The notes under the pieces are model-generated. The model ran no database searches and was not told the origin of the DNA. It worked only from the letters and a program-made list of their open reading frames with translations. A stretch of DNA of 64,000 nt from Chitinophaga qingshengii (GTDB taxonomy: Bacteria > Bacteroidota > Bacteroidia > Chitinophagales > Chitinophagaceae). The stretch covers positions 1,550,001-1,614,000 of the forward strand of contig NZ_JACVFC010000001.1 of the NCBI RefSeq assembly GCF_014529935.1, written 5' to 3'. Shown here piece by piece: positions 16,874 through 25,707 of the stretch (positions are counted from its first letter, which is position 1; each line of letters opens with the position of its first letter). Made by a program: the position numbers and the translations under genes.

Positions 16874-16919
16874 AAAAATACGAAACCCCGGTTGCAAACA
16901 ACCGGGGTTTCGTATTTTT
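16874..16919. terminator. Strong bidirectional hairpin terminator
   Basis: A perfect 21-bp stem (16874-16894 with 16899-16919) around a CAAA loop, with A-runs on one side and T-runs on the other so that either strand would end in U's. It touches the stop codon of the minus-strand gene at 16920 and separates it from the FMN reductase gene. Confidence 0.9.
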
Positions 16920-17234
16920 TTATGCGGTCCGCTTCAGCTGTTGCATCGCTGCTATGATATCCAGCATCAGCGGTTCACTGGCGAATACTTCATGCATCGA
17001 GCCATCAACAGATTCAAAGAGATAATACTGCCCTACGCGGTATAAACGGGCATATCCGTCAGTATCGGCCAATTGGCGGACCAGCTCCACTTTCCGCCCC
17101 GTTGTTGCCTGGGGTAATGCCAGTGGATAAATCCGGCGTACATCGTCGTCTGTCCACCCTTCTCCCAGCACTGACTGTAAAGAGGGCGCGTCCAGCAGAC
17201 CTGCCTCGCGGAGGCAATCTCCTTCAAAATTCAT
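16920..17234 (-). CDS. Conserved hypothetical protein, 104 aa
   Basis: MNFEGDCLREAGLLDAPSLQ. No signal peptide or membrane segment. The N-terminal half looks helical (LQSVLGEGWTDDDVRRIYPLALP); the second half has alternating beta-like stretches (YARLYRVGQYYLFESVDGSMHEVF). No family is recognised. It ends in the strong terminator and lies 6 bp after the start side of the fucosidase's stop (same strand), so it may be the last gene of a transcript with the fucosidase. Confidence 0.65.
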   Translation of the reverse strand: MNFEGDCLREAGLLDAPSLQSVLGEGWTDDDVRRIYPLALPQATTGRKVELVRQLADTDGYARLYRVGQYYLFESVDGSMHEVFASEPLMLDIIAAMQQLKRTA

Positions 17235-17240
17235 GAGCGC

Positions 17241-18689
17241 TTATTTTATCTTCACTACAAATAGTTGCGGAGAAACATCTCCCGGGAGAAGCCCCGATAA
17301 ATTAATCACATAATCCTTCCCCTGCTGTTGTCCTTTGATTGATTTGTTGCAACCCAGAATACTACAGGTGGCATTCTTAGGAGCGGTATAGTTACGAATG
17401 CGCAGCTGTTGTTCAAAACGTGGCACAATGCAATATAAAGCATCTTTCCCGGTAGTGAAAAACATTTCTATATGCGCATGATCAGCAGCAGGTTCCACCA
17501 TTTTCGAAATATTGTAACCGGACATATAACTGGCCTCTTTTATCTCCGGCCTTTTGCCCGCGCTCCACTGCCGTGTTTCATGCCATGATTTGGTTTCGTA
17601 TATGGCCTCTCCGTTCACCTTCAGCCAGGCGCCCATATCCAGTAAACACTGCTGCATGATCACCGGTATCCGGCCATCGGCCGTAGGCCCGATATCGAGC
17701 AACAGGTTACCGCCACGGGAGACAATATCTGTCAGCAACAGTAACAGATCATTGCTCTTTTTATAATCGTCAGCCGTCTCCATCCGGTTGTATCCGTACG
17801 ACTGGCCAATACCCTGGCTTTCTTCCCATACCACGCCCGGCTGCATACCACTGCCATATTCAGAAGTGAGATAAGTGGCGCCGTTATTTTTGCCCCGTGT
17901 ATTATTGCCCCAGCGGTCATCTACCGCTACTTCATCCTTTACCGGCGATTCATTGTACAACCAGGCCAGCAGCTCGGTACTATGCCACGCGGTGTCCGAC
18001 ATCTCCCATTCTCCATCAGAAAAAATAACGGAAGGCTTGTAACGGGTCACCAAGTCCTTAAACTGCGGCATCATCACTTCCTTCACATAACGCTGCTTAT
18101 CTGATTTATACAACGGATTAAACCATTCGTACAACGAATAATAATATCCCATGCGCAAACCTTCCTTACGCACCGCAGCAGTAAGATCGCCCAGCAGATC
18201 ACGTTTAGGCGTTCCCGTTACTGCGTTCCAGGAACGGCCCCAGGAGGCGTCCGCTTGTTTATTATCCCATAAACAATATCCCTCATGATGTTTGGAAGTC
18301 AGCACTACATACCGGGCGCCGGAACGTTTAAATACATCGGCCCATTGGCCCGGATCGAAAAGCGAAGCGGTGAACTGTTTTTCCAGTTGCTGATAAGGTA
18401 CGTCCGGCCCGTACTGTTTATCGTGGAAAGCCCGCACCTTAGCATGACTTCCCTCTTTGGTACCATCCAGGTTGTACCAGTACCACTCCGAATATCCACC
18501 AGGGCCTACCACGGCAAAAGATGGCACGGCATACACACCCCAGTGTATAAAAATGCCGAACTTGGCTTCATTAAACCAGGCAGGAATACCCCGCTTGTTA
18601 AGCGAGTTCCAGTCAGCCGTATATTTTTGCGCAAAAAGTGTGGAAAAACTGCACAGCAACCATGCCATGCCTGATAGCATTTTCTTCAT
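17241..18689 (-). CDS. Alpha-L-fucosidase, GH29
   Basis: 482 residues from the ATG at 18687-18689 (MKKMLSGMAWLLCSFSTLFA, a signal peptide). The frame is open further upstream, but that part overlaps the next gene and looks non-coding. GH29 enzymes release terminal fucose from glycans with retention. Catalytic (beta/alpha)8 domain: WFNEAKFGIFIHWGVYAVPSF at the start, TSKHHEGYCLWDN, and VIFSDGEWEMSD, whose Asp fits the nucleophile. RGGNLLLDIGPTADGRIP is the usual end of the barrel. The last 90 residues form the beta-sandwich. Probably periplasmic. Confidence 0.92.
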   Translation of the reverse strand: MKKMLSGMAWLLCSFSTLFAQKYTADWNSLNKRGIPAWFNEAKFGIFIHWGVYAVPSFAVVGPGGYSEWYWYNLDGTKEGSHAKVRAFHDKQYGPDVPYQQLEKQFTASLFDPGQWADVFKRSGARYVVLTSKHHEGYCLWDNKQADASWGRSWNAVTGTPKRDLLGDLTAAVRKEGLRMGYYYSLYEWFNPLYKSDKQRYVKEVMMPQFKDLVTRYKPSVIFSDGEWEMSDTAWHSTELLAWLYNESPVKDEVAVDDRWGNNTRGKNNGATYLTSEYGSGMQPGVVWEESQGIGQSYGYNRMETADDYKKSNDLLLLLTDIVSRGGNLLLDIGPTADGRIPVIMQQCLLDMGAWLKVNGEAIYETKSWHETRQWSAGKRPEIKEASYMSGYNISKMVEPAADHAHIEMFFTTGKDALYCIVPRFEQQLRIRNYTAPKNATCSILGCNKSIKGQQQGKDYVINLSGLLPGDVSPQLFVVKIK

Positions 18690-18780
18690 GAATAATGGAA
18701 TTTTAGCACTAACGTGAAATACGTGTCGAACAAGACTCAATATAAAACGCAGGTTCCCGAATTCCAAATGGAGGCCGTTT

Positions 18781-20562
18781 TTACTGTTTACCGGGCAACA
18801 ATTTGCTGGGAGTAGTATTTTCCAGGTAAATAACAGCATCGTATTGATCCGGCAGCACACCGTATTCAAATTGCGCATTGCCATCAAGCGCCAGCGAACC
18901 AATACAGCGCAAGCGGACCTTATCCAATAACCACGAGGCACGGTCATCCCTCAGCTGCTCCCGGCGTACATCCAGGATAAAATCGCCGATACCGCTGGCT
19001 TGTGCATAACTTTCGAAAGCATGCGGCACCGGTGGAACCAGCAGATTATCTCCCCTCACCCCTTCTCCCCTTTTCACCGCTACATATTGCCCCTTTGCAG
19101 CGCCAAAGGCGATGACCACCATGTCTTTTTTGAAGGTTTTATCCAGGTGTCCTCCCATCGAACGGCCCGACCGCTTCACATGCCCGCTGTGTGCCCATAA
19201 CACCAGCTTCTGGCCGGGATTTTGTTCGGTCAGCCACTTTACATTCTCCGCCATAGACTTATCCCGGTGCTCAATATTGCCACGATGCGTACTAACCGCA
19301 ATCAGATATTGCTGCAATACAGTTACGTTGCGGGTATACCATGCCAGCGTACTATCGCCCATCAGTTGTTGATAATGTGCCCGTTTTTTTTCAAAAGCCT
19401 GCGCGATCAGATCCAATGGCACCTGTACCGACGCCCGTTCCTCCCGGTTCAGCGGTGCGGTATAACTATATCTTCCTTTAAATTTTTCACAATAAAAAAC
19501 CACTGTATCCACCAGGGGTTTCAGCGTTGTGTCATACCGGTCAGCAAACTGTCGCAGGTTATCACAGGCGCCTCTGTGGAACTGCATATCAAAACCGGTG
19601 AATTGTACCATTTTATCCGGATGCGCTATGTTGTACGCCCGCATCCATTTAACCATTTCCAATACCTCTCTGGTGTTCCAGGTCCAGAAATACATAGCCT
19701 CAAGCGCCGCCTCTGCGGTGCCTTTGCCATATAGCACATATTCATTCATGTGTTTAGCTTCCGGCAAATTGGCTTCTATGGCGAAAACCCGGAAACCCAT
19801 TTCCGTTACGAGAAATTCCAGCAACCGGTGTTTCATCCGGAATACCTCACTGGTGCCATGTGTACATTCCCCCAACGCTACAATTCCGGCATCTCCTATC
19901 AATGGCTTCAATCCCTGCAGATCTTCACTGCCATGACCGGCATCTACTGTTTTCAATGGCATAGCATGGTCTTTCAGCCACTTCAACTCATCAGTCTTCG
20001 CAGTCACTTCTTCCAATGGAATTAACTGCACATCTTTTCCATCTATCCAAAGCGCCAGACTATCCATCCACATCTTCCCATTACCGGTTAATAACCCGCC
20101 CAATGTAATCTGAGCAGCGGCCTTATCCAGCTTTAGCTCTATTTCGTATAAGGTCCAGGGTGTAGTGCCTTTAATACCGCGGCGGTACATATTATCAAAC
20201 TCACTGGTACCATCCAGTCGCAGCCATAAACCGGCCCAACCGTCTGTTATATTTTCTGTGCGGACATATCCCCGGAGTTTGACTTTCTTCCCCTTATATT
20301 CCGTCGGCACCCCATAAGAGAGGGCAATAGCCGTTTTGGCATCACTGCTGTCTCTTTTCAACAACAGGGAATAACGCCCGGAATAAACCGTCGTGCTGTC
20401 TATCGAGGCTACATCGCCACGCTCTTTTCTAACGTCGATGTCCGTCCATGCTACCGGCAGGCCGGTATGCGCATCCATTTTTTCCATATCGAGATTATAG
20501 CGCTGTTGCGCCCATAACAGAGAAGGGAGAACGTGTAACAGTAATAACAGGATTTTTTTCAT
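18781..20562 (-). CDS. Erythromycin-esterase-type protein with N-terminal beta domain
   Basis: 593 residues, MKKILLLLLHVLPSLLWAQQ (signal peptide). Residues about 20-175 form a carbohydrate-binding-like beta sandwich (YSGRYSLLLKRDSS, VKLRGYVRTENITDGWAGLW). From about 200 the EreA/ChaN-like domain is clear: VALGECTHGTSEVFRMKHRL (Glu and His of the family), FAIEANLPEAKHMNEYV, FTGFDMQFHRGACDN, and VLWAHSGHVKRSG near the end. Some family members hydrolyse the macrolide lactone, but most Bacteroidota homologues are not known to confer resistance, and the secreted location and extra domain argue for another ester substrate. Same strand as the fucosidase, 91 bp upstream of it. Confidence 0.85.
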   Translation of the reverse strand: MKKILLLLLHVLPSLLWAQQRYNLDMEKMDAHTGLPVAWTDIDVRKERGDVASIDSTTVYSGRYSLLLKRDSSDAKTAIALSYGVPTEYKGKKVKLRGYVRTENITDGWAGLWLRLDGTSEFDNMYRRGIKGTTPWTLYEIELKLDKAAAQITLGGLLTGNGKMWMDSLALWIDGKDVQLIPLEEVTAKTDELKWLKDHAMPLKTVDAGHGSEDLQGLKPLIGDAGIVALGECTHGTSEVFRMKHRLLEFLVTEMGFRVFAIEANLPEAKHMNEYVLYGKGTAEAALEAMYFWTWNTREVLEMVKWMRAYNIAHPDKMVQFTGFDMQFHRGACDNLRQFADRYDTTLKPLVDTVVFYCEKFKGRYSYTAPLNREERASVQVPLDLIAQAFEKKRAHYQQLMGDSTLAWYTRNVTVLQQYLIAVSTHRGNIEHRDKSMAENVKWLTEQNPGQKLVLWAHSGHVKRSGRSMGGHLDKTFKKDMVVIAFGAAKGQYVAVKRGEGVRGDNLLVPPVPHAFESYAQASGIGDFILDVRREQLRDDRASWLLDKVRLRCIGSLALDGNAQFEYGVLPDQYDAVIYLENTTPSKLLPGKQ

Positions 20563-20717
20563 ATAGGAATAAAAGGTCTTAATGACACTAAAATAACGGG
20601 AATGCGCAAAAAAAATTTTCTTTGTCTTCTTTTTAAAACCAACTGGACAACTTGATACTAATATAAATTTAATGTTTTTATCCCCCCTGCGGCACCGTTT
20701 TTGTGGCCTGCGCGCGT

Positions 20718-21809
20718 ATGTGGAATGAAATACTAGAAAAAACGGACCATTTGCCCAACATCTTATGGGATTTGATGTTGGTGGGCATTTCAGTAATCGC
20801 AGGCTGGCTGATCAAGTTCCTGCTATCCCTGTTCCTGCGCAAGTCGGCGGCAAAAGACGGAGGTTTTTCACTGGTACACAGTGTACTCCTTCACCTGGGA
20901 AAAGCATTCAACTATTTCCTGCCATTACTCATCCTCAACATGTTGATGCCACTAATGCGGATACCTGCCAAAGATGCGCCCTTGTTGAGCCGCGTAGTGG
21001 AAATAGCATTGACGCTCTCTTTTGGCGCACTGGCCATCGGCGCGGTAAAGGTGTTGGAAGATTATGTGTATCACACCTATGATCTGAAAAAAACCAACAA
21101 CCTGAAAGAGCGGAAAATCCGTACCCAGCTGCAGTTTATACGGAAACTGGCGATATCAGTTATTTTGATGCTCACAGCCTGTGTGATCCTGCTCAGCTTC
21201 GACAGCCTGCGAAAACTGGGCGCAGGGCTATTAACCGGCGTTGGCGTCAGCGGTATCATCATCGGTTTTGCCGCGCAGAAATCGTTAGGAAACCTGCTCG
21301 CCGGCTTCCAGATCGCTTTTACACAACCTATCCGCATCGACGATGTACTGGTAGTGGAAGGCGAATGGGGACGTGTGGAAGAAATTACCCTCACCTACGT
21401 AGTCCTGAATATCTGGGATCAACGCAGACTGATCCTACCGATCAACTACTTCATTGAAAAGCCCTTCCAGAACTGGACCCGCACCGGCTCAGAAATATTG
21501 GGCACTGCTTTCTTTTACCTGGACTATGCTACGCCGGTAGATAAAATCAGGGCTGTGTTCAACCGCCTGCTGGAAGCAAATCCGCTGTGGGACAAACGAG
21601 CCAGCGCACTCCAGGTAACGAACACGAGTGAACGTACCATCGAAGTAAGAACACTGATGAGCGCCGCTACTTCCGGTAATGCATTTGACCTGCGTTGTTA
21701 TATACGGGAAGAACTGGTGAAATATATCCGGGAAAACCATCCGGAATGTTTACCCAAAACAAGGGCTATCGTGGATGATTCTTTGCTCGCAAAGGCGCAG
21801 AGGTCTTAG
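20718..21809 (+). CDS. MscS-family mechanosensitive channel
   Basis: 363 residues from the ATG at 20718; a GTG 15 bp upstream is also in frame. Four hydrophobic segments (about 15-35, 55-75, 90-108, 145-165) precede the pore helix and the MscS domain, which is unmistakable: GAGLLTGVGVSGIIIGFAAQ, KSLGNLLAGFQIAFTQPIRI, DDVLVVEGEWGRVEEITLTY. The C-terminal cytoplasmic vestibule is present. Such channels open under membrane tension and release solutes during osmotic downshock. Divergent from the esterase gene, with a 140-bp promoter region between. Confidence 0.92.
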   Translation: MWNEILEKTDHLPNILWDLMLVGISVIAGWLIKFLLSLFLRKSAAKDGGFSLVHSVLLHLGKAFNYFLPLLILNMLMPLMRIPAKDAPLLSRVVEIALTLSFGALAIGAVKVLEDYVYHTYDLKKTNNLKERKIRTQLQFIRKLAISVILMLTACVILLSFDSLRKLGAGLLTGVGVSGIIIGFAAQKSLGNLLAGFQIAFTQPIRIDDVLVVEGEWGRVEEITLTYVVLNIWDQRRLILPINYFIEKPFQNWTRTGSEILGTAFFYLDYATPVDKIRAVFNRLLEANPLWDKRASALQVTNTSERTIEVRTLMSAATSGNAFDLRCYIREELVKYIRENHPECLPKTRAIVDDSLLAKAQRS

Positions 21810-21816
21810 TTTGAAT

Positions 21817-21909
21817 TAAGTGCGCAAAGGCCCGAAGATTACGCAGAAGATCAATTTATGTCTCAAAAAATATTGTCTTCTTCGTAATCTTCGGGCCTTT
21901 GCGCACTTA
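21817..21909. terminator. 27-bp perfect inverted repeat between convergent genes
   Basis: 21817-21843 and 21883-21909 are perfect reverse complements (key part GCGCAAAGGCCCGAAGATTA); the stem goes on for about 10 bp more with one mismatch. It lies between two convergent genes and its 3' side is pyrimidine-rich, so a two-way terminator is likely. The GCGCAAAGG core also appears imperfectly in the last codons of the channel gene, suggesting a mobile or expanding repeat family. Confidence 0.75.
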
Positions 21910-21916
21910 TTACATA

Positions 21917-23407
21917 TTATAATCTTTGCTTGCTTTGCGAGATAATTTTTCGGAGGATGCCTACCGCCTGCTCCAATTCTGCAGGTGTGGAAGATGCGAA
22001 ACCGAGCCGCGTGTGATTTAATTTCATGCCCGGCACATTAAAACCCCGGCCATCATAAAAAAAGAGACCTTGCTGCAACGCCTTCTCCGCCACCGTCTTC
22101 AGGTTAATCTGCGGATCGAACCCTGTCCATACCGCCAAACCACCTACCGGTACCTGGAAATCCACTACGTCGCCCAGTTCGGAACGTAACAGGTCACAGA
22201 AATAATCCCGGCGTTCCCGGTATATACGCAGCGACTTACGCAGCTGCCGGTGTATCACACCGCTCTGTAACAACGCCGCAAAAGCATTTTCCAGCATCAG
22301 ATCGCCCTGACGGTCCACAATACGCCGCAGTTTAGCCAGGTAATTAATTACATCTTCCGATCCCACGAGATAGCCTACACGAAAAGCCGGTGAAATCGCC
22401 TTCGTGAAAGAACCGCCATATAATACCATACCCGCCTTATCTGCACTGGCCAATGGCGCCAGCGGCTTACTGAGATAGTGGAAGTCATAATCATAATCAT
22501 CTTCAAAAATGATGAACCCGTATTTTTCAGATAGGCGTAACAGTTGTAAACGCCTGTCCGCCCTCAGCACAATGGTTGTAGGATAATGGTGATGCGGCGT
22601 CACATACACCATGCGTATCTTTTTCTGCTGACAAAGCAGCTCCAGTGCATCGGTGTCCATCCCATACTCATCTACCGGTACGGTATGCAATTGGGCGCCG
22701 GCCTGTATAAAATTGGCGGCCGCCCCGGCCCATGACATACTGGTGCTCACCACATGATCACCGGCAGATACCAGCCCGGTCGCCACCAGGAAAAATCCCA
22801 TGATCGTTCCCCTTACTATCAGAATATTTTCCGCCGTGGTGTTGAGGCCCCGGGTTTCATTCAGGTATTCGGAGAGCTCCTGCCGCAGGCGGAGCGAGCC
22901 GGTGGTATCACCGTAACCCAGCCTCACATAAGGGTTACCGTGCAGCAGTTGACTGCGGTAGTTACGCGTTAACTCCTCCAGCGGAGCCAGACGCGCATCC
23001 GGAAAACCGTCGTCCAGATGCAGGTGACTGCTCGCTTTCAACACCGGGCGGTTGAGGTGCTCCGGTACCGTAAAACTGAATCCGGCCGTCCGCTGGGGAT
23101 TAAAGGTGGTCTCCCGGTTATCTGTCAACGTTTGTAAGGCGGTAGTAGGAAGATGACGGGCCACGAAAGTACCACTACCGGTATGACTTTCCAGCCATCC
23201 CTGGGTCAGCAGCTCATCGTAGGCACGTACCACCGTTTTGCGGTGCAATTGCAGTTTTTCTGCCATCTCACGGCTGCTGGGCAGCCGCTGGCCGGCATGC
23301 AGGGGGCCGGTCCGGATCAATCCCATTAACTGGTTCGCCAGCTGAAGGTACACTGGCTGCTTATCGTCCCGGTCTAACTGTAACAAAGAGAAAATTGGAC
23401 TACTCAT
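21917..23407 (-). CDS. MocR/PdxR-type regulator (GntR HTH fused to aminotransferase fold)
   Basis: 496 residues. N-terminal winged helix (about 10-85): PVYLQLANQLMGLIRTGPLH, RLPSSREMAEKLQLHRKTVV and GWLESHTGSGTFV, the GntR pattern. C-terminal part (about 115-490) is a fold-type I PLP domain, with GYGDTTGSLRLRQELSEYLN, the DDYDYDFHY region and the PLP Lys expected in YGGSFTKAISPAFRVGYLV. MocR proteins sense PLP or an amino compound and usually control the divergent neighbour; here that is the PNPOx-like flavoprotein 65 bp away, which fits a vitamin B6-linked circuit. Confidence 0.9.
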   Translation of the reverse strand: MSSPIFSLLQLDRDDKQPVYLQLANQLMGLIRTGPLHAGQRLPSSREMAEKLQLHRKTVVRAYDELLTQGWLESHTGSGTFVARHLPTTALQTLTDNRETTFNPQRTAGFSFTVPEHLNRPVLKASSHLHLDDGFPDARLAPLEELTRNYRSQLLHGNPYVRLGYGDTTGSLRLRQELSEYLNETRGLNTTAENILIVRGTIMGFFLVATGLVSAGDHVVSTSMSWAGAAANFIQAGAQLHTVPVDEYGMDTDALELLCQQKKIRMVYVTPHHHYPTTIVLRADRRLQLLRLSEKYGFIIFEDDYDYDFHYLSKPLAPLASADKAGMVLYGGSFTKAISPAFRVGYLVGSEDVINYLAKLRRIVDRQGDLMLENAFAALLQSGVIHRQLRKSLRIYRERRDYFCDLLRSELGDVVDFQVPVGGLAVWTGFDPQINLKTVAEKALQQGLFFYDGRGFNVPGMKLNHTRLGFASSTPAELEQAVGILRKIISQSKQRL

Positions 23408-23472
23408 TTTATCTCAATCGGATGATGACACCGAGCCAATAAAGGTACAACTTTGTAAAAAATAATCGCCAC

Positions 23473-24108
23473 ATGCATCCTACTCCTCCACATCTCGCAC
23501 CCAGCCGTTATCCTAAAAGGGCTTCCTACGATAAGGAAACCATTCATGCCATACTGGATGAAGCCCTCGTTTGCACCATCAGCTTTTCTGTTGACAACAG
23601 ACCATTTGCCATCCCCACCGGCTTCGTACGCCATGAGGATAAAATATACATCCATGGTTCCGTTGGCAGTCATTTCATCCGCGAAATAGAAAAAGGCATC
23701 CCGGTATGTATTACCATCACCCTCCTGGACGCTATCGTGGTAGCCAAATCAGCATTCGATCATTCTGTTAACTACCGCTCTGTCATCCTGTTTGCCACCC
23801 CCGAAAAAATTGAGGACATCGAACTGAAAACAACCGCCTTCCGTTGGCTCACTGAAAAATTTGTTCCCAACAGCTGGGACTACCTGCGGCCTATCAGGGA
23901 AAATGAAGTCCGCAAAACCACCGTGCTAGCCTTCTCGCTCGATGAAGCCTCCGCCAAAATACGCACCGGTATGCCCGGCGAAGATGACGATAAAGACCTG
24001 CCCGTCTGGTCCGGCATCATTCCCCTGGAAACCCGGCGGCTGGCACCTGTGGCGGAAGATATCAGCAAAGACATACCGTTGCCGGCACATCTACAGGAAC
24101 AGCGGTAA
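23473..24108 (+). CDS. PNPOx-like flavin-binding protein
   Basis: 211 residues, MHPTPPHLAPSRYPKRASYD. The split-barrel fold is recognised by KRASYDKETIHAILDEALVC, then PFAIPTGFVRHEDKIYIHGS and SHFIREIEKGIPVCITITLL. Relatives bind FMN or other cofactors and act as small flavoprotein oxidoreductases; true PdxH motifs are not evident, so the specific reaction is open. Divergent from the MocR regulator, a common pairing. Confidence 0.85.
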   Translation: MHPTPPHLAPSRYPKRASYDKETIHAILDEALVCTISFSVDNRPFAIPTGFVRHEDKIYIHGSVGSHFIREIEKGIPVCITITLLDAIVVAKSAFDHSVNYRSVILFATPEKIEDIELKTTAFRWLTEKFVPNSWDYLRPIRENEVRKTTVLAFSLDEASAKIRTGMPGEDDDKDLPVWSGIIPLETRRLAPVAEDISKDIPLPAHLQEQR

Positions 24109-24120
24109 ATATTTCCGCCA

Positions 24121-24177
24121 CGTGGGTGTGGGGAGACCCGCATTATACCCGGGTTTCATAAATTCCCCCACCCCACG
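24121..24177 (+). terminator. Imperfect hairpin after the PNPOx-like gene
   Basis: CGTGGGTGTGGGGA at 24121-24134 pairs with bulges against CCCCCACCCCACG ending at 24177, and an inner ACCCG/CGGGT hairpin lies at 24136-24154. No clear U-run follows, so termination strength is uncertain. Confidence 0.4.
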
Positions 24178-24271
24178 TCGTTTATACGCTCGCCTATTTT
24201 TATCTCCCGTAGTTTGTTCAACGATAATATAATAGATATCTTGTAAGATATCAGAACTATCATTGTCGCCC

Positions 24272-25606
24272 ATGAACAACATCTCGCTATTGCAAAGTAT
24301 CAGCGGTCTGCTGATTGGTATCGCGCTGATTGTGATATTGACGGCACGCTTCCGAATACACGCTTTTTTCGCCTTGCTGCTGGCCGGTTTGCTGGCCGGG
24401 CTCATCTTCCAGCTACCGCTGACGGATATACTCAGTACCATCAAAACCGGCTTCGGACAAATTATCGGTTCCCTCGGACTCCTGATTATTTTGGGCACTA
24501 CGCTGGGCCTCATCCTCGAACATACCGGCAGCACCACGGTACTGGCCGCTTTTGTACTGCGGCAAACAGGCACGGGCCGTTCTCCGCTGGCATTGAATAT
24601 TATCGGTTACCTGGTAGGCATGCCTATCTTCTGCGATTCAGGATACATTGTGCTCAGCGGTCTGAACAAAGCACTGGCATGGCGCTCCGGCGTATCCATG
24701 GTGATTATGGCTTCTTCGCTGGCAACGGGCTTGTACGCGGTGCATTGTATGATGCCGCCGCATCCCGGTATCACCGCGGCTACCGGCGTTATACAGGCAG
24801 ATATGGGTAAAGTGATGTTATACGGCTTACTGATAGCTTTGCCAGCTTCTTTCTGCGGATATGCGTGGTCGTTATATGCCGGACGCCGCTTACCGGTCAT
24901 CCGGCCGGAAGCCATGGAAACAGACGCAGCACCGGAAGCCCTCCCCTCCGTTTGGATGGCTGTACTGCCTATTGCAGTCCCCATCCTGCTCATTGCATTA
25001 CGCTCCTTTTTTGCGCTGGAACAACAGACGTCCTCTCTGCCCGTGCAACTGCTGAATATTGCCGGTACACCGGAGGTCGCCATCACTATCGGCATCGGAT
25101 TGGCATTGCCGGGTATGCAAAAGGGGCAGGGTGAAGGTTTTCGGAAAATATTACTGGAAGGCGCGGAAAAAGCGGCCGGTATACTGGTCATCATCGGCGG
25201 TGGCGGCGCTTTCGGCGCCATACTCGCCAAATCCGGCATCGGCGCCCATATCGCCAACAATCCCGCTATAACGGGCACGGGCATACTACTTCCCTTTATC
25301 GTTACCGCTGTTCTCAAAACTGCCCAGGGCTCTTCTACGGTCGCTATTATCACGGCGGCATCTATCATCCACCCATTATTACCTGCGTTGGGCCTCGATA
25401 CGCCCAACGGCACCCTGCTCTGTGTACTGGCTATGGGCGCAGGTTCCATGATGATATCACATACCAACGATGCCTACTTCTGGGTTATCTCCCGCTTCTC
25501 CGGTCTCGAAGTAAAAGACATGCTCCGCGTATATACGATGGCCACGCTGGTGATGGGTATCGTCGCTATGTGCGGTGTATTCCTGCTGTCACGGCTGATG
25601 TTGTAA
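24272..25606 (+). CDS. GntP-family permease (gluconate:H+ symporter type)
   Basis: 444 residues from the ATG at 24272; a TTG start 9 bp upstream is also open. About 12 hydrophobic segments and the family landmarks GLILEHTGSTTVLAAFVLRQ, GMPIFCDSGYIVLSGLNKAL, MMPPHPGITAATGVI and KTAQGSSTVAIITAASIIHP. It should import gluconate or a related sugar acid with protons. No catabolic gene lies next to it, so the substrate cannot be narrowed. Confidence 0.9.
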   Translation: MNNISLLQSISGLLIGIALIVILTARFRIHAFFALLLAGLLAGLIFQLPLTDILSTIKTGFGQIIGSLGLLIILGTTLGLILEHTGSTTVLAAFVLRQTGTGRSPLALNIIGYLVGMPIFCDSGYIVLSGLNKALAWRSGVSMVIMASSLATGLYAVHCMMPPHPGITAATGVIQADMGKVMLYGLLIALPASFCGYAWSLYAGRRLPVIRPEAMETDAAPEALPSVWMAVLPIAVPILLIALRSFFALEQQTSSLPVQLLNIAGTPEVAITIGIGLALPGMQKGQGEGFRKILLEGAEKAAGILVIIGGGGAFGAILAKSGIGAHIANNPAITGTGILLPFIVTAVLKTAQGSSTVAIITAASIIHPLLPALGLDTPNGTLLCVLAMGAGSMMISHTNDAYFWVISRFSGLEVKDMLRVYTMATLVMGIVAMCGVFLLSRLML

Positions 25607-25707
25607 TCAGAAAAAGATGGATGAGTGGTTACCACATAATTAAAATGAATGATTATTTTTCGCCCCTGACACAAACTAGCCACACTTCTTAAACTGATTC
25701 CACCTTT

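Noticed and set aside
18690..18947. Upstream extension of the fucosidase frame
   Set aside because: It runs into the esterase gene's 3' end and lacks a signal peptide; the internal ATG gives a clean one.
24607..25467. 286-codon frame opposite the GntP permease
   Set aside because: Antisense to a clear membrane transporter; the product is low-complexity and unlike any family.
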